NCBI RefSeq assembly: GCF_018614415.1
Contig: NZ_JAGGOO010000078.1
Location: 1 to 64,000 of the forward strand
Source: Streptomyces sp. ISL-12
Lineage (GTDB): Bacteria > Actinomycetota > Actinomycetes > Streptomycetales > Streptomycetaceae
Reading direction: 5' to 3'
DNA length: 64,000 nt
Position numbers and translations under genes: made by a program. The notes beneath the pieces were generated by a model that saw nothing but the letters and a program-made list of their open reading frames with translations, ran no database searches and was not told the DNA's origin. Position 1 is the first letter of the stretch. Every line of letters starts with the position of its first letter. Shown here in pieces: positions 1 through 9,037 of the stretch.

Positions 1-624
1 GCCCCCACCCCCGCCGCCGCACCGCCCTCCTCACCACCACCGCGGCAGCGGCCACCACCGGCGCCGTCACAGCGGCCGTCCTGGTGACGGACACCGGCGG
101 CGAGGGCGGCCGGGCCGGCAAGAGCGGCGAGGGCAGCCACGCGGGAGTCACCGCGTCCACCGCCTCCACTCCCACCGCCGAAGGCACCTCCCGCCCGCCC
201 AGCCCGCCGCCCGGCGCGCGAGCGGAGGCCGGCGGCTTCGCCTGGGCGCCGCCCGGCGGCCGGCGGCGGGATGTGAGGACGGGCTCGGAGGCGCACTACA
301 CCGCGCCGGACGGACGGCAGGAACTGGTCGCCAAGTCCGCCCTCGCCCGGCGACCTGCTGGAGACCTGGCAGACCTCCGAGCGCAACGCCCACCAGGGCG
401 AGAACTACCGCAAGATCCGCCCGGCGGAGACGACGTTCCGCGAACACCCGGCGGTGATCCGGGAGTACACCTTCACCCTCAAGGACGTCCCCTGGCACGC
501 CCGGCTGCCCGGCTTCACCGCCGACGGCACGGCGTACCAGGTCAACACCTGGTACCAGCCCAAGACCGAGGAGGACGCCCTGAAGGTCTACGAGAAGGTC
601 GAGGCCGGCTTCACTCTGCTCTGA
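1..624 (+). pseudogene. Ser/Thr protein kinase, C-terminal part, frameshifted (5' end outside window)
   Basis: What is visible is the end of a membrane kinase-type protein. An arginine cluster is followed by an Ala/Thr/Val membrane segment (codons from position 3 to about 85), a Gly/Ser/Pro-rich linker, and an extracytoplasmic domain ending in a FTLL-like terminus. This resembles the extracellular tail of Streptomyces Ser/Thr kinases; the kinase domain itself lies upstream of the window. The reading frame changes near position 350. Before it the frame reads up to ELVAKSALAR; after it the sequence continues sensibly (LLETWQTSER... to FTLL) only in another frame, as though two bases were lost from a CGCGGC-like stretch. 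Either the gene is broken or there is a sequencing error. The stop at 622-624 overlaps the convergent permease gene by 14 bp. Confidence 0.65.
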
Positions 625-2062
625 CCCCGTGCTCGCGCTCGCGCCCGCGCCCGACCCGTTCCCGGACCAGCGCGACCACCAGCACCACCGCCGCCACCAG
701 CAGCGACAGCAGGATCGTCGTCCGTCCGTCGTGCTCGGTGTCGGTCAGCATGTAGCCCAGCACGAAGACGATCAGCGCCGCCGTCGCCCAGGTCAGATAC
801 GGGTACAGCCACATCCGCACGACCAGCTTCTCCGGCGCCTCCGCCTCGATGATCCGCCGCATCCGCAGCTGCGAGAAGCAGATCACCAGCCAGACGAACA
901 GGGCCACCGCGCCCGAGGAGTTGACGAGGAAGAGGAAGACGGAGTCGGGCCACTTGTAGTTGAAGAAGACGGCGAGGAAGCCGAACGCCACCGAGGTGAG
1001 GATCGCCGTCCGCGGCACCCCGCCCGGGGTGGTCCGCGCGAACGACCGCGGCGCGTCCCCGCGCTCACCCAGCGAGAAGGCCATCCGGGACGCGGTGTAG
1101 AGCCCCGAGTTGAGGCAGGACAGTACGGCGGACAGCACGATGACGTTCATGATCTGCCCGGCGTGCGGGATGCCCAGCGAGTCCAGCGCGGCGACGTAGG
1201 AGCCCTCCTCGGTGATCGACGCGCTGTCCCAGGGGAGCAGGGACACCACCACGAGGATCGACCCCAGGTAGAAGACGGCGATCCGCCAGATGACGCTGTT
1301 GGTCGCCTTGGCCACCGCCCGCTGCGGATCGTCGGACTCGCCGGCCGCCAGCGTCGGGATCTCACTGCCCATGAACGAGAAGACGACGAGCAGGACGCCG
1401 GTGAGGATGGCGCCGGGCCCGTTGGGCAGGAAGCCGCCGTGCTCCGTCAGGTTGGACAGCCCCGCCTGATCGGTGTCGGCCCCGGGCAGCACGCCGAACA
1501 CGGCCAGCCCGCCGACGACGATGAACGCCGCGATGGCGACGACCTTGATCCCGGCGAACCAGAACTCGAACTCCCCGTAGGAGCCGACGGAGACGAGGTT
1601 GGTGGCGGTCAGCACGATCATCACGATCAGCGCCCACCCCCACTGGGGCACGGCCGGGACCCACTCCTCCAGGATCGACGCCCCGGCGGTCGCCTCGACC
1701 GCCAGCACCACCACCCAGAAGAACCAGTACAGCCAGCCGATGGAGAAACCGGCCCACCGCCCCAGCGCCCGGTCGGCGTGCGCGGAGAACGAACCGGAGG
1801 TCGGATTGGCCACGGACATCTCGCCCAGCATCCGCATCACCAGCACCACCAGCGTGCCGACGAGCGCGTACGACAGCAGGATGCCGGGACCGGCGGCGGC
1901 GATACCGGTGCCGGAGCCCACGAACAGGCCGGCGCCGATGACACCGCCGATGGCGATCATGGTCAGATGGCGGTTCTTGAGGCCGGGCTTGAGCCCGGTC
2001 CCGGACGCGGCGCCGGCCTCGGGGCCGGGCGCGGCTTCGGTACGAGTCGGCTGAGAGGTCAT
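611..2062 (-). CDS. Amino acid permease (APC superfamily)
   Basis: This 483-residue inner-membrane transporter has about twelve hydrophobic segments. It carries the family's N-terminal signature: after GLKNRHLTMIAIGGVIGAG comes a glycine-rich first helix (LFVGSGTGI), then a conserved MRMLGEM segment. This is the GABA/asparagine/aromatic amino acid permease branch, which imports amino acids with protons. The substrate cannot be read from sequence. The frame stays open to 2788, but that extension runs antisense to the rpiB gene, and the ATG at 2062 gives the family's usual N-terminus. The gene is monocistronic, diverges from rpiB, and converges on the kinase remnant with a 14 bp overlap. Confidence 0.93.
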   Translation of the reverse strand: MTSQPTRTEAAPGPEAGAASGTGLKPGLKNRHLTMIAIGGVIGAGLFVGSGTGIAAAGPGILLSYALVGTLVVLVMRMLGEMSVANPTSGSFSAHADRALGRWAGFSIGWLYWFFWVVVLAVEATAGASILEEWVPAVPQWGWALIVMIVLTATNLVSVGSYGEFEFWFAGIKVVAIAAFIVVGGLAVFGVLPGADTDQAGLSNLTEHGGFLPNGPGAILTGVLLVVFSFMGSEIPTLAAGESDDPQRAVAKATNSVIWRIAVFYLGSILVVVSLLPWDSASITEEGSYVAALDSLGIPHAGQIMNVIVLSAVLSCLNSGLYTASRMAFSLGERGDAPRSFARTTPGGVPRTAILTSVAFGFLAVFFNYKWPDSVFLFLVNSSGAVALFVWLVICFSQLRMRRIIEAEAPEKLVVRMWLYPYLTWATAALIVFVLGYMLTDTEHDGRTTILLSLLVAAVVLVVALVRERVGRGREREHGVRAE

Positions 2063-2215
2063 AGTCGGACCAGTGAAACCGAGGCTGTCAATTTCCTGAA
2101 CCTTTGATTCCGATACGTTATGCAAAGATTCTCTGTCGCTTCTGTGGCCCTGTTCACTTTTCCGCACGTGCCACCCGACGCCGCCTCCCCCTGCCCCGCG
2201 TGTCACACTCGACGC

Positions 2216-2701
2216 ATGCGCGTGTATCTCGGCTCCGACCATGCGGGCTACGAACTCAAGAACCACCTCGTCGAGTGGCTGAAGGCCGCGGGCCACGAGC
2301 CCGTCGACTGCGGGCCCCACATCTACGACGCCCAGGACGACTACCCGCCCTTCTGCCTCCGCGCCGCCGAGCGGACGGCCGCGGACGAGGGCGCCCTCGG
2401 CGTCGTCATCGGCGGCAGCGGCAACGGCGAGCAGATCGCCGCCAACAAGGTCAAGGGCGTACGCGCCGCACTGGCCTGGAGCGAGGAGACGGCCTCGCTC
2501 GGCCGTCAGCACAACGACGCCAACGTCGTCGCGGTCGGCTCCCGCATGCACTCCCAGGAGGAGGCGACGAAGTTCGTCGAGACCTTCCTCAACACCCCCT
2601 TCTCGGGTGACGAGCGGCACAGCCGCCGCATCGAGATGCTCGCCGGGTACGAGACGACCGGGGACCTCCCGCCGATCCCGGCCCACCACCCGCAGCAGTA
2701 G
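2216..2701 (+). CDS. rpiB: Ribose-5-phosphate isomerase B
   Basis: This 161-residue RpiB/LacAB-family enzyme interconverts ribose 5-phosphate and ribulose 5-phosphate in the non-oxidative pentose phosphate pathway. The N-terminus MRVYLGSDHAGYELK holds the phosphate-binding Asp-His pair. The segment GGSGNGEQIAANK matches the actinobacterial type, in which a glutamate, rather than the cysteine used by the E. coli enzyme, is thought to be the catalytic base. The ATG at 2216 was chosen because the family begins at MRVYLG; the upstream open frame has no similarity. It is followed after 70 bp by the glycosylase gene on the same strand. Confidence 0.95.
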   Translation: MRVYLGSDHAGYELKNHLVEWLKAAGHEPVDCGPHIYDAQDDYPPFCLRAAERTAADEGALGVVIGGSGNGEQIAANKVKGVRAALAWSEETASLGRQHNDANVVAVGSRMHSQEEATKFVETFLNTPFSGDERHSRRIEMLAGYETTGDLPPIPAHHPQQ

Positions 2702-2771
2702 ACCGGCAGGCCCGTACCCGCCCCGCCGCAGGACACGGCAGGGCGGGACGTGAGGAAAAGGACGACAGCAG

Positions 2772-3581
2772 GTGCCAGAAGGGCACACGATCCACCGGCT
2801 GGCCCAGGACTACGACGCCGCCTTCGCCGGCCGGGCCGTCCGGGTGACCAGCCCCCAGGGCAAGTTCTCCGACGCCGCGGCCCTCCTCGACGGCGCGGAG
2901 CTGACCGCCACCGAGGCGCACGGCAAGCACCTCTTCCTCGGTTTCCGCGACAGCGACTGGGTCCACATCCACCTCGGCCTCTTCGGCAAGGTCACCTTCG
3001 GCCCGGCCCCCGCGCCCCCGCCCACGGACACCGTGCGGTTGCGCCTGCTGAACGACACCGCCCACGTCGACCTGCGCGGCCCCACCGCCTGCGCGCTGAT
3101 CACCCCCGCCGAGAAGCAGGCGATACACGACCGCCTCGGCCCCGACCCGCTGCGCGCGGACGCCGACCCGGCCGCCGCCTACGCCCGGATCTCCCGCAGC
3201 CGTACGACGATCGCCGCGCTGCTCATGGACCAGAAGGTCATCGCCGGCGTCGGCAACGTGTACCGCGCCGAGGTCCTCTTCCGGCACGGCGTCGACCCGT
3301 ACCGCCCGGGCCGGGACATCGGCCCCGCCCTCTGGGACGCGCTCTGGCACGACCTCGTCGGCCTGATGCGCGAGGGCGTCCGCAACAACCGCATCGACAC
3401 GGTCCGCCCCGAGCACACCCCGGAGGCGATGGGCCGCCCGCCCCGCGTCGACGACCACGGCGGCGAGGTCTACGTCTACCGCCGGGCGAACCGGCCCTGC
3501 CACATCTGCGGCGGCGAGATCCGCACCGCCGACCTCGCCGCCCGCAACCTCTTCTGGTGCCCGGCCTGCCAGCGCCCCTGA
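2772..3581 (+). CDS. Fpg/Nei-family DNA glycosylase (endonuclease VIII-like)
   Basis: This 269-residue bifunctional base-excision repair enzyme removes oxidised bases and nicks the abasic site. The mature N-terminus PEGH, with the catalytic Pro directly after the GTG-encoded start and Glu next, is the hallmark of the family and fixes the start at 2772. A helix-two-turn-helix region (MDQKVIAGVGNVYRAEVLF) and a C-terminal four-cysteine zinc finger (CHICGG...CPACQ) follow. The PEGHTIHRLA start points to the actinobacterial Nei2 branch rather than MutM. It lies downstream of rpiB and may be co-transcribed with it. Confidence 0.93.
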   Translation: MPEGHTIHRLAQDYDAAFAGRAVRVTSPQGKFSDAAALLDGAELTATEAHGKHLFLGFRDSDWVHIHLGLFGKVTFGPAPAPPPTDTVRLRLLNDTAHVDLRGPTACALITPAEKQAIHDRLGPDPLRADADPAAAYARISRSRTTIAALLMDQKVIAGVGNVYRAEVLFRHGVDPYRPGRDIGPALWDALWHDLVGLMREGVRNNRIDTVRPEHTPEAMGRPPRVDDHGGEVYVYRRANRPCHICGGEIRTADLAARNLFWCPACQRP

Positions 3582-3613
3582 CCCGCGGCCCCCGGCCCGG
3601 TGACGCTCCGCGC

Positions 3614-4864
3614 TCAGAAGCCGTGCGGCAGCCACGGAGCGACATCGGAGGAGAAGCCCAGCGACGCCTCCGCCAGGGCCCCCGGCCGCAGCTCCCGCAC
3701 CCGCCCGGCCAGGCCCAGCGCGGTCAGCGACACACCGCCGAGATAGGCCGAGCCCAGGTCCCGCACGGACAGGGCGAGGTCCGCCGGATCGGACGTCCGG
3801 GTGCAGGACGCCCCCTTCTCGTTGCCCGCCAGCCGCCAGCGCCCCGCGTTCCACGGGCAGAAGGCGTCCTCGACCTCGAAGACCACGTCCACCGGCGTCC
3901 GGTACGTCCGCGCCTCCAGCGCGGCTCCCACGTCCACCAGCCGTACGTACAGCATGTCCCGCAGCTGCGGCAGGCACCGCCGTATGTCGGAGACCTGGTA
4001 CTGCCACCCGTCGTCGGCCGGCCGGCCCCGCACGCTGAGCGTCGTCGTCAGGTCGATGTCGAACAGGAACCGCCACAGCGCCGCCCGGGTCGCCGGGTCG
4101 AGCCCCTCCAGGTCGGCCAGGACCACCGTGCCCTCGTGCCCGGCCTTCCCCCACCCCGGCCGCACCCGGAACCGCGCGTACCCCGTGACCTCGCCGTCCC
4201 GGGACGCGACCACGCACTGCAGCGGCGACGCCCCGTCCCGCCCGCTCTCCGGGTCCAGCAGCCCCAGCCGCTCCCACCCCGGCTGCCGGGCCAGCATCCC
4301 CGGCCGCCCCGGCACCAGCCGGGCGTACACCGCCTCGCACGCGTCGAGGACGTCCGCGGGCTCCGCGTACCGCAGCCGTACGTCATCCGTCCCGGCCGGG
4401 ACGGACAGCCGTACGTGACTGGTGTCGATCTCCGCGCTGACCTGGACGGTCGCCGCGCCGTAGCCGAACCGGCCGTAGATCGCGGGCTCGGACGCCGTCA
4501 GCACCGCCAGCGGCTCGCCCCAGGAACGTATGTCGTCCAGCTGCCGGCGCATCATCGACGTCAGCACGCCCCGGCGCCGGTGCGTCGCGGCGACGCCGAC
4601 CATCGTGACCCCCGCGGTCGGCACCAGCGCGCCGCCCGGCACGCTCATCCGGAAACCGAACGCCCCCGCCGTCCCGACGCACTCGTCCCCCTCCCAGACA
4701 CCGAGCGAACGGTCGGCCTCGGTCAGGGAGTTGTACAGCGCCCGCTCCTCGGGCGCCTCCGGCACCCCGCCGAAGGCACGCAGCAGGGTGTTGTACCACC
4801 TGTCCCATTCGTCCTGCCGCAATACCCGCAGGGTCGTCGTCCGCTCCGTGCTGTCCATGCTCAT
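3614..4864 (-). CDS. Eis-like GNAT N-acetyltransferase
   Basis: This 416-residue cytosolic protein has the tripartite architecture of the Eis family. An N-terminal GNAT domain contains the acetyl-CoA loop VAATHRRRGVLTSMM; a second GNAT-like fold follows, and then a SCP2-like C-terminal domain. The conserved YGRFGYG motif holds the tyrosine proposed as general acid, and the protein ends in Phe, whose carboxylate serves as general base in the mycobacterial enzyme. Mycobacterial Eis acetylates several amines of aminoglycosides; most Streptomyces members have no known substrate. The gene is convergent with the glycosylase gene, with only 32 bp between stops. Confidence 0.88.
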   Translation of the reverse strand: MSMDSTERTTTLRVLRQDEWDRWYNTLLRAFGGVPEAPEERALYNSLTEADRSLGVWEGDECVGTAGAFGFRMSVPGGALVPTAGVTMVGVAATHRRRGVLTSMMRRQLDDIRSWGEPLAVLTASEPAIYGRFGYGAATVQVSAEIDTSHVRLSVPAGTDDVRLRYAEPADVLDACEAVYARLVPGRPGMLARQPGWERLGLLDPESGRDGASPLQCVVASRDGEVTGYARFRVRPGWGKAGHEGTVVLADLEGLDPATRAALWRFLFDIDLTTTLSVRGRPADDGWQYQVSDIRRCLPQLRDMLYVRLVDVGAALEARTYRTPVDVVFEVEDAFCPWNAGRWRLAGNEKGASCTRTSDPADLALSVRDLGSAYLGGVSLTALGLAGRVRELRPGALAEASLGFSSDVAPWLPHGF

Positions 4865-5028
4865 GGACCATGCCTATCAGGGACGATGCGGGGTGAGCCA
4901 GGGAAATTTCTCCCGGTGGCCCACACGACGGCCCCGCTTGCAGTTCACTGTGAACTCCGGCCTCGGACGGGGGACAAGTGGTACCTCCCGTGCCAAGCGC
5001 CCGCTCCGATGGATAGGGTCCCGAACTG

Positions 5029-6225
5029 ATGGCAGCAGGACGACAGCGGCGCGCGGAAGCCGACACGTTCCCGGCCCGGTTGAAGAAGCAGTGGCACCGG
5101 GCCCGCGTCGCGCTGCGCAAATCCGCCGTCGACTACTTCCGCGGCGACGGCTCGGACTGGATCGCGCTGGCCGGGCTGCTGCTCACCGTGCCCGTCATCG
5201 CGGTCACCACCATGGTCAACTCCGTGTGGGTCTCCCCGGCCGCGCTGGTCCTGCCGATCGTCGCCGGCGGCCTGCTGCTGCGCCCCTCCAGCCTGCTCGG
5301 CCTGTACGCGGCGGCGGCCACCGCGCTGATCGTGGAGTCCGTCCGGCTCGGCCCGTACACCGAGGGCCCCTCCCGGGTCACCCCGGGCGTGGTCCTGGTC
5401 GTCGCCGCCTGCGGGTTCGTCGGCCTGCTGATCGCCCAGTTCCGCAGCCGGGTCGGCGTGCCCTGGCGGCGCGGCGGCACCATGCTCTTCGACCTGCGCG
5501 AACGCATCCGGGTGCAGAGCAAGCTGCCCAAGCTGCCCCCGGGCTGGCACCGCGAGATGGCGCTGCGCCCGGCCGGCGGCCAGTCCTTCTCCGGCGACTT
5601 CGTGGTCGCCGCCCGCACCAACGGCGGCCGGACCCTGGAGGTCGTCCTCACCGACGTCTCCGGCAAGGGCATGGACGCCGGCTCCCGCGCCCTGCTGCTC
5701 TCCGGCGCCTTCGGCGGCCTGCTGGGCAGCCTGCCCCCGCACGCCTTCCTGCCCGCCGCCAACGGCTACCTGCTCCGCCAGGACTGGGACGAGGGCTTCG
5801 CCACCTCCACCCACCTCGTCCTGGACCTCGACTCCGGCGACTACGAGCTGTACACCGCCGGGCACCCGCCGGGCCTCCAGCTCAGCGCCGGCACCGGCCG
5901 CTGGGAGGAGAAGGCGGCGGAGGGGCCGCTGCTGGGCGTGTACGACGGCGCCCAGTTCGACCCCGTGAAGGGCTCGCTGCGCCCCGGCGACGTGCTGATG
6001 CTGTTCACGGACGGCCTGGTGGAGACCTCCGAGCGCGACATCGTCGAGGGCATCGACCGCCTCACCGGCGAGGCCGACCGCTATGTCGCCGGCGGTTTCC
6101 ACGGCGCCGCCTGGCACCTGATCGAGGCCGTCGCGAAGGACGTCAACGACGACCGGGCCCTCCTGCTGATCTGCCGGGAGGGACCGACCACGGCCCAGGC
6201 ACTGTCCCAGGCCGCGGACGCCTGA
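5029..6225 (+). CDS. Membrane-anchored PP2C/SpoIIE-type serine phosphatase
   Basis: This 398-residue protein has a basic N-terminus and about three to four membrane segments (residues 45-145), followed by a cytoplasmic SpoIIE-like PP2C domain. The metal-binding motifs are visible: SGDF near residue 187, VLTDVSGKGMDAG, and LFTDGLVE towards the end. Such proteins dephosphorylate anti-sigma-factor antagonists in Streptomyces stress and development networks. No anti-anti-sigma or anti-sigma partner lies next to it, so its target is unknown. The stop is one base from the start of the HD-domain gene, so the two are almost surely translationally coupled. Confidence 0.9.
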   Translation: MAAGRQRRAEADTFPARLKKQWHRARVALRKSAVDYFRGDGSDWIALAGLLLTVPVIAVTTMVNSVWVSPAALVLPIVAGGLLLRPSSLLGLYAAAATALIVESVRLGPYTEGPSRVTPGVVLVVAACGFVGLLIAQFRSRVGVPWRRGGTMLFDLRERIRVQSKLPKLPPGWHREMALRPAGGQSFSGDFVVAARTNGGRTLEVVLTDVSGKGMDAGSRALLLSGAFGGLLGSLPPHAFLPAANGYLLRQDWDEGFATSTHLVLDLDSGDYELYTAGHPPGLQLSAGTGRWEEKAAEGPLLGVYDGAQFDPVKGSLRPGDVLMLFTDGLVETSERDIVEGIDRLTGEADRYVAGGFHGAAWHLIEAVAKDVNDDRALLLICREGPTTAQALSQAADA

Positions 6226-6226
6226 C

Positions 6227-6679
6227 ATGAGCGCACCCGTCCTGTCCCTGGCCGCCGTCGAGGCCACCGCCCGCGCCGCCCACGCGGGCCGGACCGACAA
6301 GGCGGGCCGCCCGTACGCCGAGCACCTGGCCGCCGTCGCCGAGGGCGTACGGCGCCGGGGCGGCGACGAGGAGCAGATCGCGGCGGCCTGGCTGCACGAC
6401 GCCGTCGAGGACGACGCCCTGCCGGGCACCTGGCTGGCCGAGGCCCCGCTGAGCCGCCGTACCAAGGACATCGTGCTCGCGGTCACCAAGCGGGCGGGGG
6501 AGCCCCCCGAGGCGTACGCCGCCCGCATCCGCGCCACCCCCGGCGCGCTGCTGGTCAAGGAGGCCGACCTCGCGCACAACGCCGACCCGGCCCGGCTCGC
6601 GCTCCTCGACGAGGCGACCCGCGCACGGCTGACCGAGAAGTACACGCGGATGCGCGCACTCCTCGGTCTGCCGGGCTGA
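6227..6679 (+). CDS. HD-domain phosphohydrolase (RelA/SpoT hydrolase-like)
   Basis: This 150-residue single-domain protein matches the small HD hydrolases related to the ppGpp-hydrolase half of RelA/SpoT. It has an early His (residue 20), the paired LHDAVED motif (the HD followed by the ED box needed for ppGpp hydrolysis in this family), and a late Asp in ADLAHNADP. It could act as a small alarmone hydrolase, but activity on ppGpp is inferred from the motifs only. It is coupled to the upstream phosphatase gene (1 bp gap), which hints at a shared stress-signalling role. Confidence 0.82.
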   Translation: MSAPVLSLAAVEATARAAHAGRTDKAGRPYAEHLAAVAEGVRRRGGDEEQIAAAWLHDAVEDDALPGTWLAEAPLSRRTKDIVLAVTKRAGEPPEAYAARIRATPGALLVKEADLAHNADPARLALLDEATRARLTEKYTRMRALLGLPG

Positions 6680-6750
6680 GCGAACGGCGGCCCGCCGGCG
6701 GCGGCCGGTCGACGGCGGACCGCTGACGGCGTTCCGCTGACGGTGTTCCG

Positions 6751-7884
6751 CTAGGCGGAGACCTTCTCCCGGCTGTCCTCGCCCCGCGCCCGGCTCGGCT
6801 CCGCCCGCTCGCGCTCACGGGCCGCCTGGGCCGCGTCCGGCCGGAAGGCCCACGCCATCGTCGGCTCCGTCGCGAACCGGAAGACCCGCCGCACCGGAGC
6901 GGTGCACAGCAGCGTGACGGCCGCCGCGGCCAGGACGGTCACGAAGACCTCCCCGAGCGGCGCGTGCAGCCAGGCGGGGTCGAACAGGCCCAGGGAGTCG
7001 GCGCCCTTGATCACGAAGCCGTGCAGCAGGTAGCCGTAGAGCGTGCCCGCGCCCAGGGCCGTGCACCACAGGTGCCGGCGCGGCACCCAGGCGAAGAAGC
7101 AGGCGGTCAGCAGCAGCGAGCAGCCGAACAGCGCCAGCGTCATGACCGGCCCGGTCCACCAGGGCGCGCCCAGTTCCTGGGCGGAGTCACGGTGGTAGAA
7201 CCAGGCGGTGTCCATGCGCGGCACCGCCCACCAGCCGGCCACCACGGCCGCCGCGAACACCGGCACCGACGCGATCCGCACCCACCGGCGGCGCACCCAC
7301 TGGAAGTGCTCGGCCTGCATCCGCAGCCCCAGCACGAAGAACGGCAGGAACTGCAGCACCCGCTGGAGGTCGAGGTCGTCGCCGATCTCCGGCGAGACGG
7401 ACGCCAGCGCGGCGATGACCAGGGCGACGGGCAGCGGGTACCGGATCAGCTTCCAGACCGGCGTGGTCAGCCGCCACACGAACAGCGCGATCAGGAACCA
7501 CGTCAGGTACCAGGGGTCCAGGAGGCTGATCTCCTGGTCCGGCGTGTCGCCGGCGTAGCGGTTGAAGAGCGAGTACGCCGTCTCGAAGAGGACGTACGGC
7601 ACGACGACCCCGGTGATCAGCCGCCGCAGCCGGTCCGGGCGCATGTCGAAGCTGCGGGAGAAGAAGCCGGAGATGATGATGAACGCCGGCATGTGGAAGG
7701 CGTACACCACCTGGTACAGGCCCTCCAGGACGCGGCTGTCGCCCTTGAGCGGCTCCCAGGAGTGGCCCATGGCGACCAGCACGATCGCCAGGTACTTGGC
7801 GTTGTCGAAGAACGCGTCGCGCTGTTTGCCGGGAGGGGGCGGCGTCCTGCGGTCGCCGTGCGGGGACGGGGCAGCGTGAAACAT
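6751..7884 (-). CDS. Membrane acyltransferase (acyltransferase 3 family)
   Basis: This 377-residue integral membrane protein has about ten transmembrane segments. The N-terminal signature DNAKYLAIVLVAMGHSWEPL carries the catalytic-type His after a Gly-rich helix start, as in the OafA/AcyltransF_3 family that moves acyl groups onto surface sugars or secondary metabolites. The C-terminal 40 residues are charged and cytoplasmic. Start chosen at the ATG encoding MFHAAPS; an in-frame GTG three codons upstream is possible. The acceptor is unknown. Nothing nearby points to a sugar pathway. Confidence 0.86.
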   Translation of the reverse strand: MFHAAPSPHGDRRTPPPPGKQRDAFFDNAKYLAIVLVAMGHSWEPLKGDSRVLEGLYQVVYAFHMPAFIIISGFFSRSFDMRPDRLRRLITGVVVPYVLFETAYSLFNRYAGDTPDQEISLLDPWYLTWFLIALFVWRLTTPVWKLIRYPLPVALVIAALASVSPEIGDDLDLQRVLQFLPFFVLGLRMQAEHFQWVRRRWVRIASVPVFAAAVVAGWWAVPRMDTAWFYHRDSAQELGAPWWTGPVMTLALFGCSLLLTACFFAWVPRRHLWCTALGAGTLYGYLLHGFVIKGADSLGLFDPAWLHAPLGEVFVTVLAAAAVTLLCTAPVRRVFRFATEPTMAWAFRPDAAQAARERERAEPSRARGEDSREKVSA

Positions 7885-8374
7885 TCGAGGCACCCTAGCG
7901 TTGTCTGTGGGGCTCCGTAAAACGCCCGGTGCCATTCCTGTGCCATTCCCGCATATGAGCCGCCAAAAGGCCGTGACGCGCAACGATCCACCACACCCCG
8001 AGCGGAGGCCACCCGCCCGCCCTCGCCCCCCTTGTCCCGAATCATCATGACAAGGGGGGCGAGGAATCGGGCACTTGACGACAGCTCGATGTGCCCGCCG
8101 CAACAATTCGAAATGCCTGCGAACGCATGGTGGGGAAGTTGAGGCGAACCGGTCGGACTTTCTCCCCGAGCGCTCCTTCGCATTACTGTGCGGACCACGG
8201 GTGTCGGGGTGCCGGAGGCGTCATGGTGCCCGGCGGACCCGTGAGGCGCCGGCCAGACGTTGCGTCACCGGCCGCATGAGGTGGCCGGGTTGGTGGCACG
8301 ATGGTTCCTGGCGGGGGTGCGCGAGATCGTACTCCCGGGCCGGGAGAGCGGACCGACCTAGGGTGTGATCAGTT
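7885..8374. other. 490-base intergenic region with a perfect 16-bp inverted repeat
   Basis: This gap separates the divergent acyltransferase and small-membrane-protein genes. Its clear structure is an inverted repeat, 8021-8036 against 8049-8064, with 16 perfectly paired bases and a 12-base loop. Short open frames between 8091 and 8279 have poor ribosome sites and no recognisable product. A possible extended promoter element (TTGACG near 8074) follows the hairpin. I see nothing else that I can name. Confidence 0.45.
8021..8064. repeat. Perfect 16-bp inverted repeat (hairpin)
   Basis: The arms at 8021-8036 and 8049-8064 are exact reverse complements, with a 12-base loop. The hairpin lies about 140 bp upstream of the acyltransferase start and about 310 bp upstream of the small membrane protein gene, so it does not terminate either of them. 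It could be a terminator for an unseen transcript, an operator, or part of a leader RNA. Confidence 0.6.
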
Positions 8375-8569
8375 GTGGCCATTTCACTGTCTGTGGTGCT
8401 GCTGTTGGCGATCATCCTGGTGGTGCTCATCCGCGGGGGATCCCTCAAGGCCGGCCCCGCGATCGTCGCGGTGCTCTTCGGCTTCTTCCTCGCCTCCACC
8501 GGCATGGCGCCGTCGATCAACCGCTTTATGAACTCGATAGCGGAGACGATCAACTCGATCAGCTTCTGA
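8375..8569 (+). CDS. Small conserved membrane protein
   Basis: A 64-residue protein with two hydrophobic helices: residues 3-19, then a RGGSLKAGP turn, then residues 27-42. It ends in an amphipathic tail rich in Asn, Ser and Ile. High third-position GC and the tight helical pattern support real coding; the GTG start gives MAISLSVVLLL. It resembles short hypothetical membrane proteins seen in Streptomyces; function unknown. The stop is followed by a convergent weak ORF. Confidence 0.72.
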   Translation: MAISLSVVLLLAIILVVLIRGGSLKAGPAIVAVLFGFFLASTGMAPSINRFMNSIAETINSISF

Positions 8570-8587
8570 CACCACCAGGGTCCCGGT

Positions 8588-8998
8588 TCACGGAAGCCGG
8601 GGTGCGCCGCCGCTCGGGGCGTGCTGCGCGGGGTGGCTGCCGCCGGAGCCGTAACGCTCGGCGAGCAGTCGCCTGCGGGGTCCCCGACGGCGTACCGGGA
8701 CGGCCCTTCGGAGGTGCAGGCGACCCTCGTACTCACCCGCCGGCGACACGTCGATGTCGTAGAGCGCGTTCCGGGTCTGGCCGCGGGTGAGGAACACGTC
8801 GATCCCCGGACCGGTGAGAGCGGGGTCGCCCGGACCGGTGAGGGCACACGCCTCCTCGGACACACCGATGGCCGCGCCCAGCGCGATCAGCGCGACGGTG
8901 ATCGCGACTGCCGTCGCGTACCAGTGACGGCCGGGCCGGAGTTCGTTCGGCGGTATCCGCGGAGACGGGAGAGGCCGCATCGGCACAAGCTGGATCAC
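8588..8998 (-). CDS. Hypothetical single-pass membrane protein, possibly degraded at its 3' end
   Basis: The first half (to about residue 90) has strong GC-biased third positions, one membrane helix (YATAVAITVALIALGAAIGV) and an extracytoplasmic start. The second half turns into an arginine-rich stretch with atypical codons, as if the frame were lost near 8720. No ribosome site is convincing at the GTG at 8998 or the ATG at 8980. It could be a decayed gene or a lineage-specific small protein; no family recognised. Confidence 0.35.
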   Translation of the reverse strand: MIQLVPMRPLPSPRIPPNELRPGRHWYATAVAITVALIALGAAIGVSEEACALTGPGDPALTGPGIDVFLTRGQTRNALYDIDVSPAGEYEGRLHLRRAVPVRRRGPRRRLLAERYGSGGSHPAQHAPSGGAPRLP

Positions 8999-9037
8999 TC
9001 GCGACGCCCGGGACCGGACGGTGCCCGGGATACGACC

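Noticed and set aside
8091..8279. 62-residue ORF on the plus strand upstream of the small membrane protein
   Set aside because: No ribosome site, mixed codon bias and no recognisable fold; listed only as part of the intergenic region.
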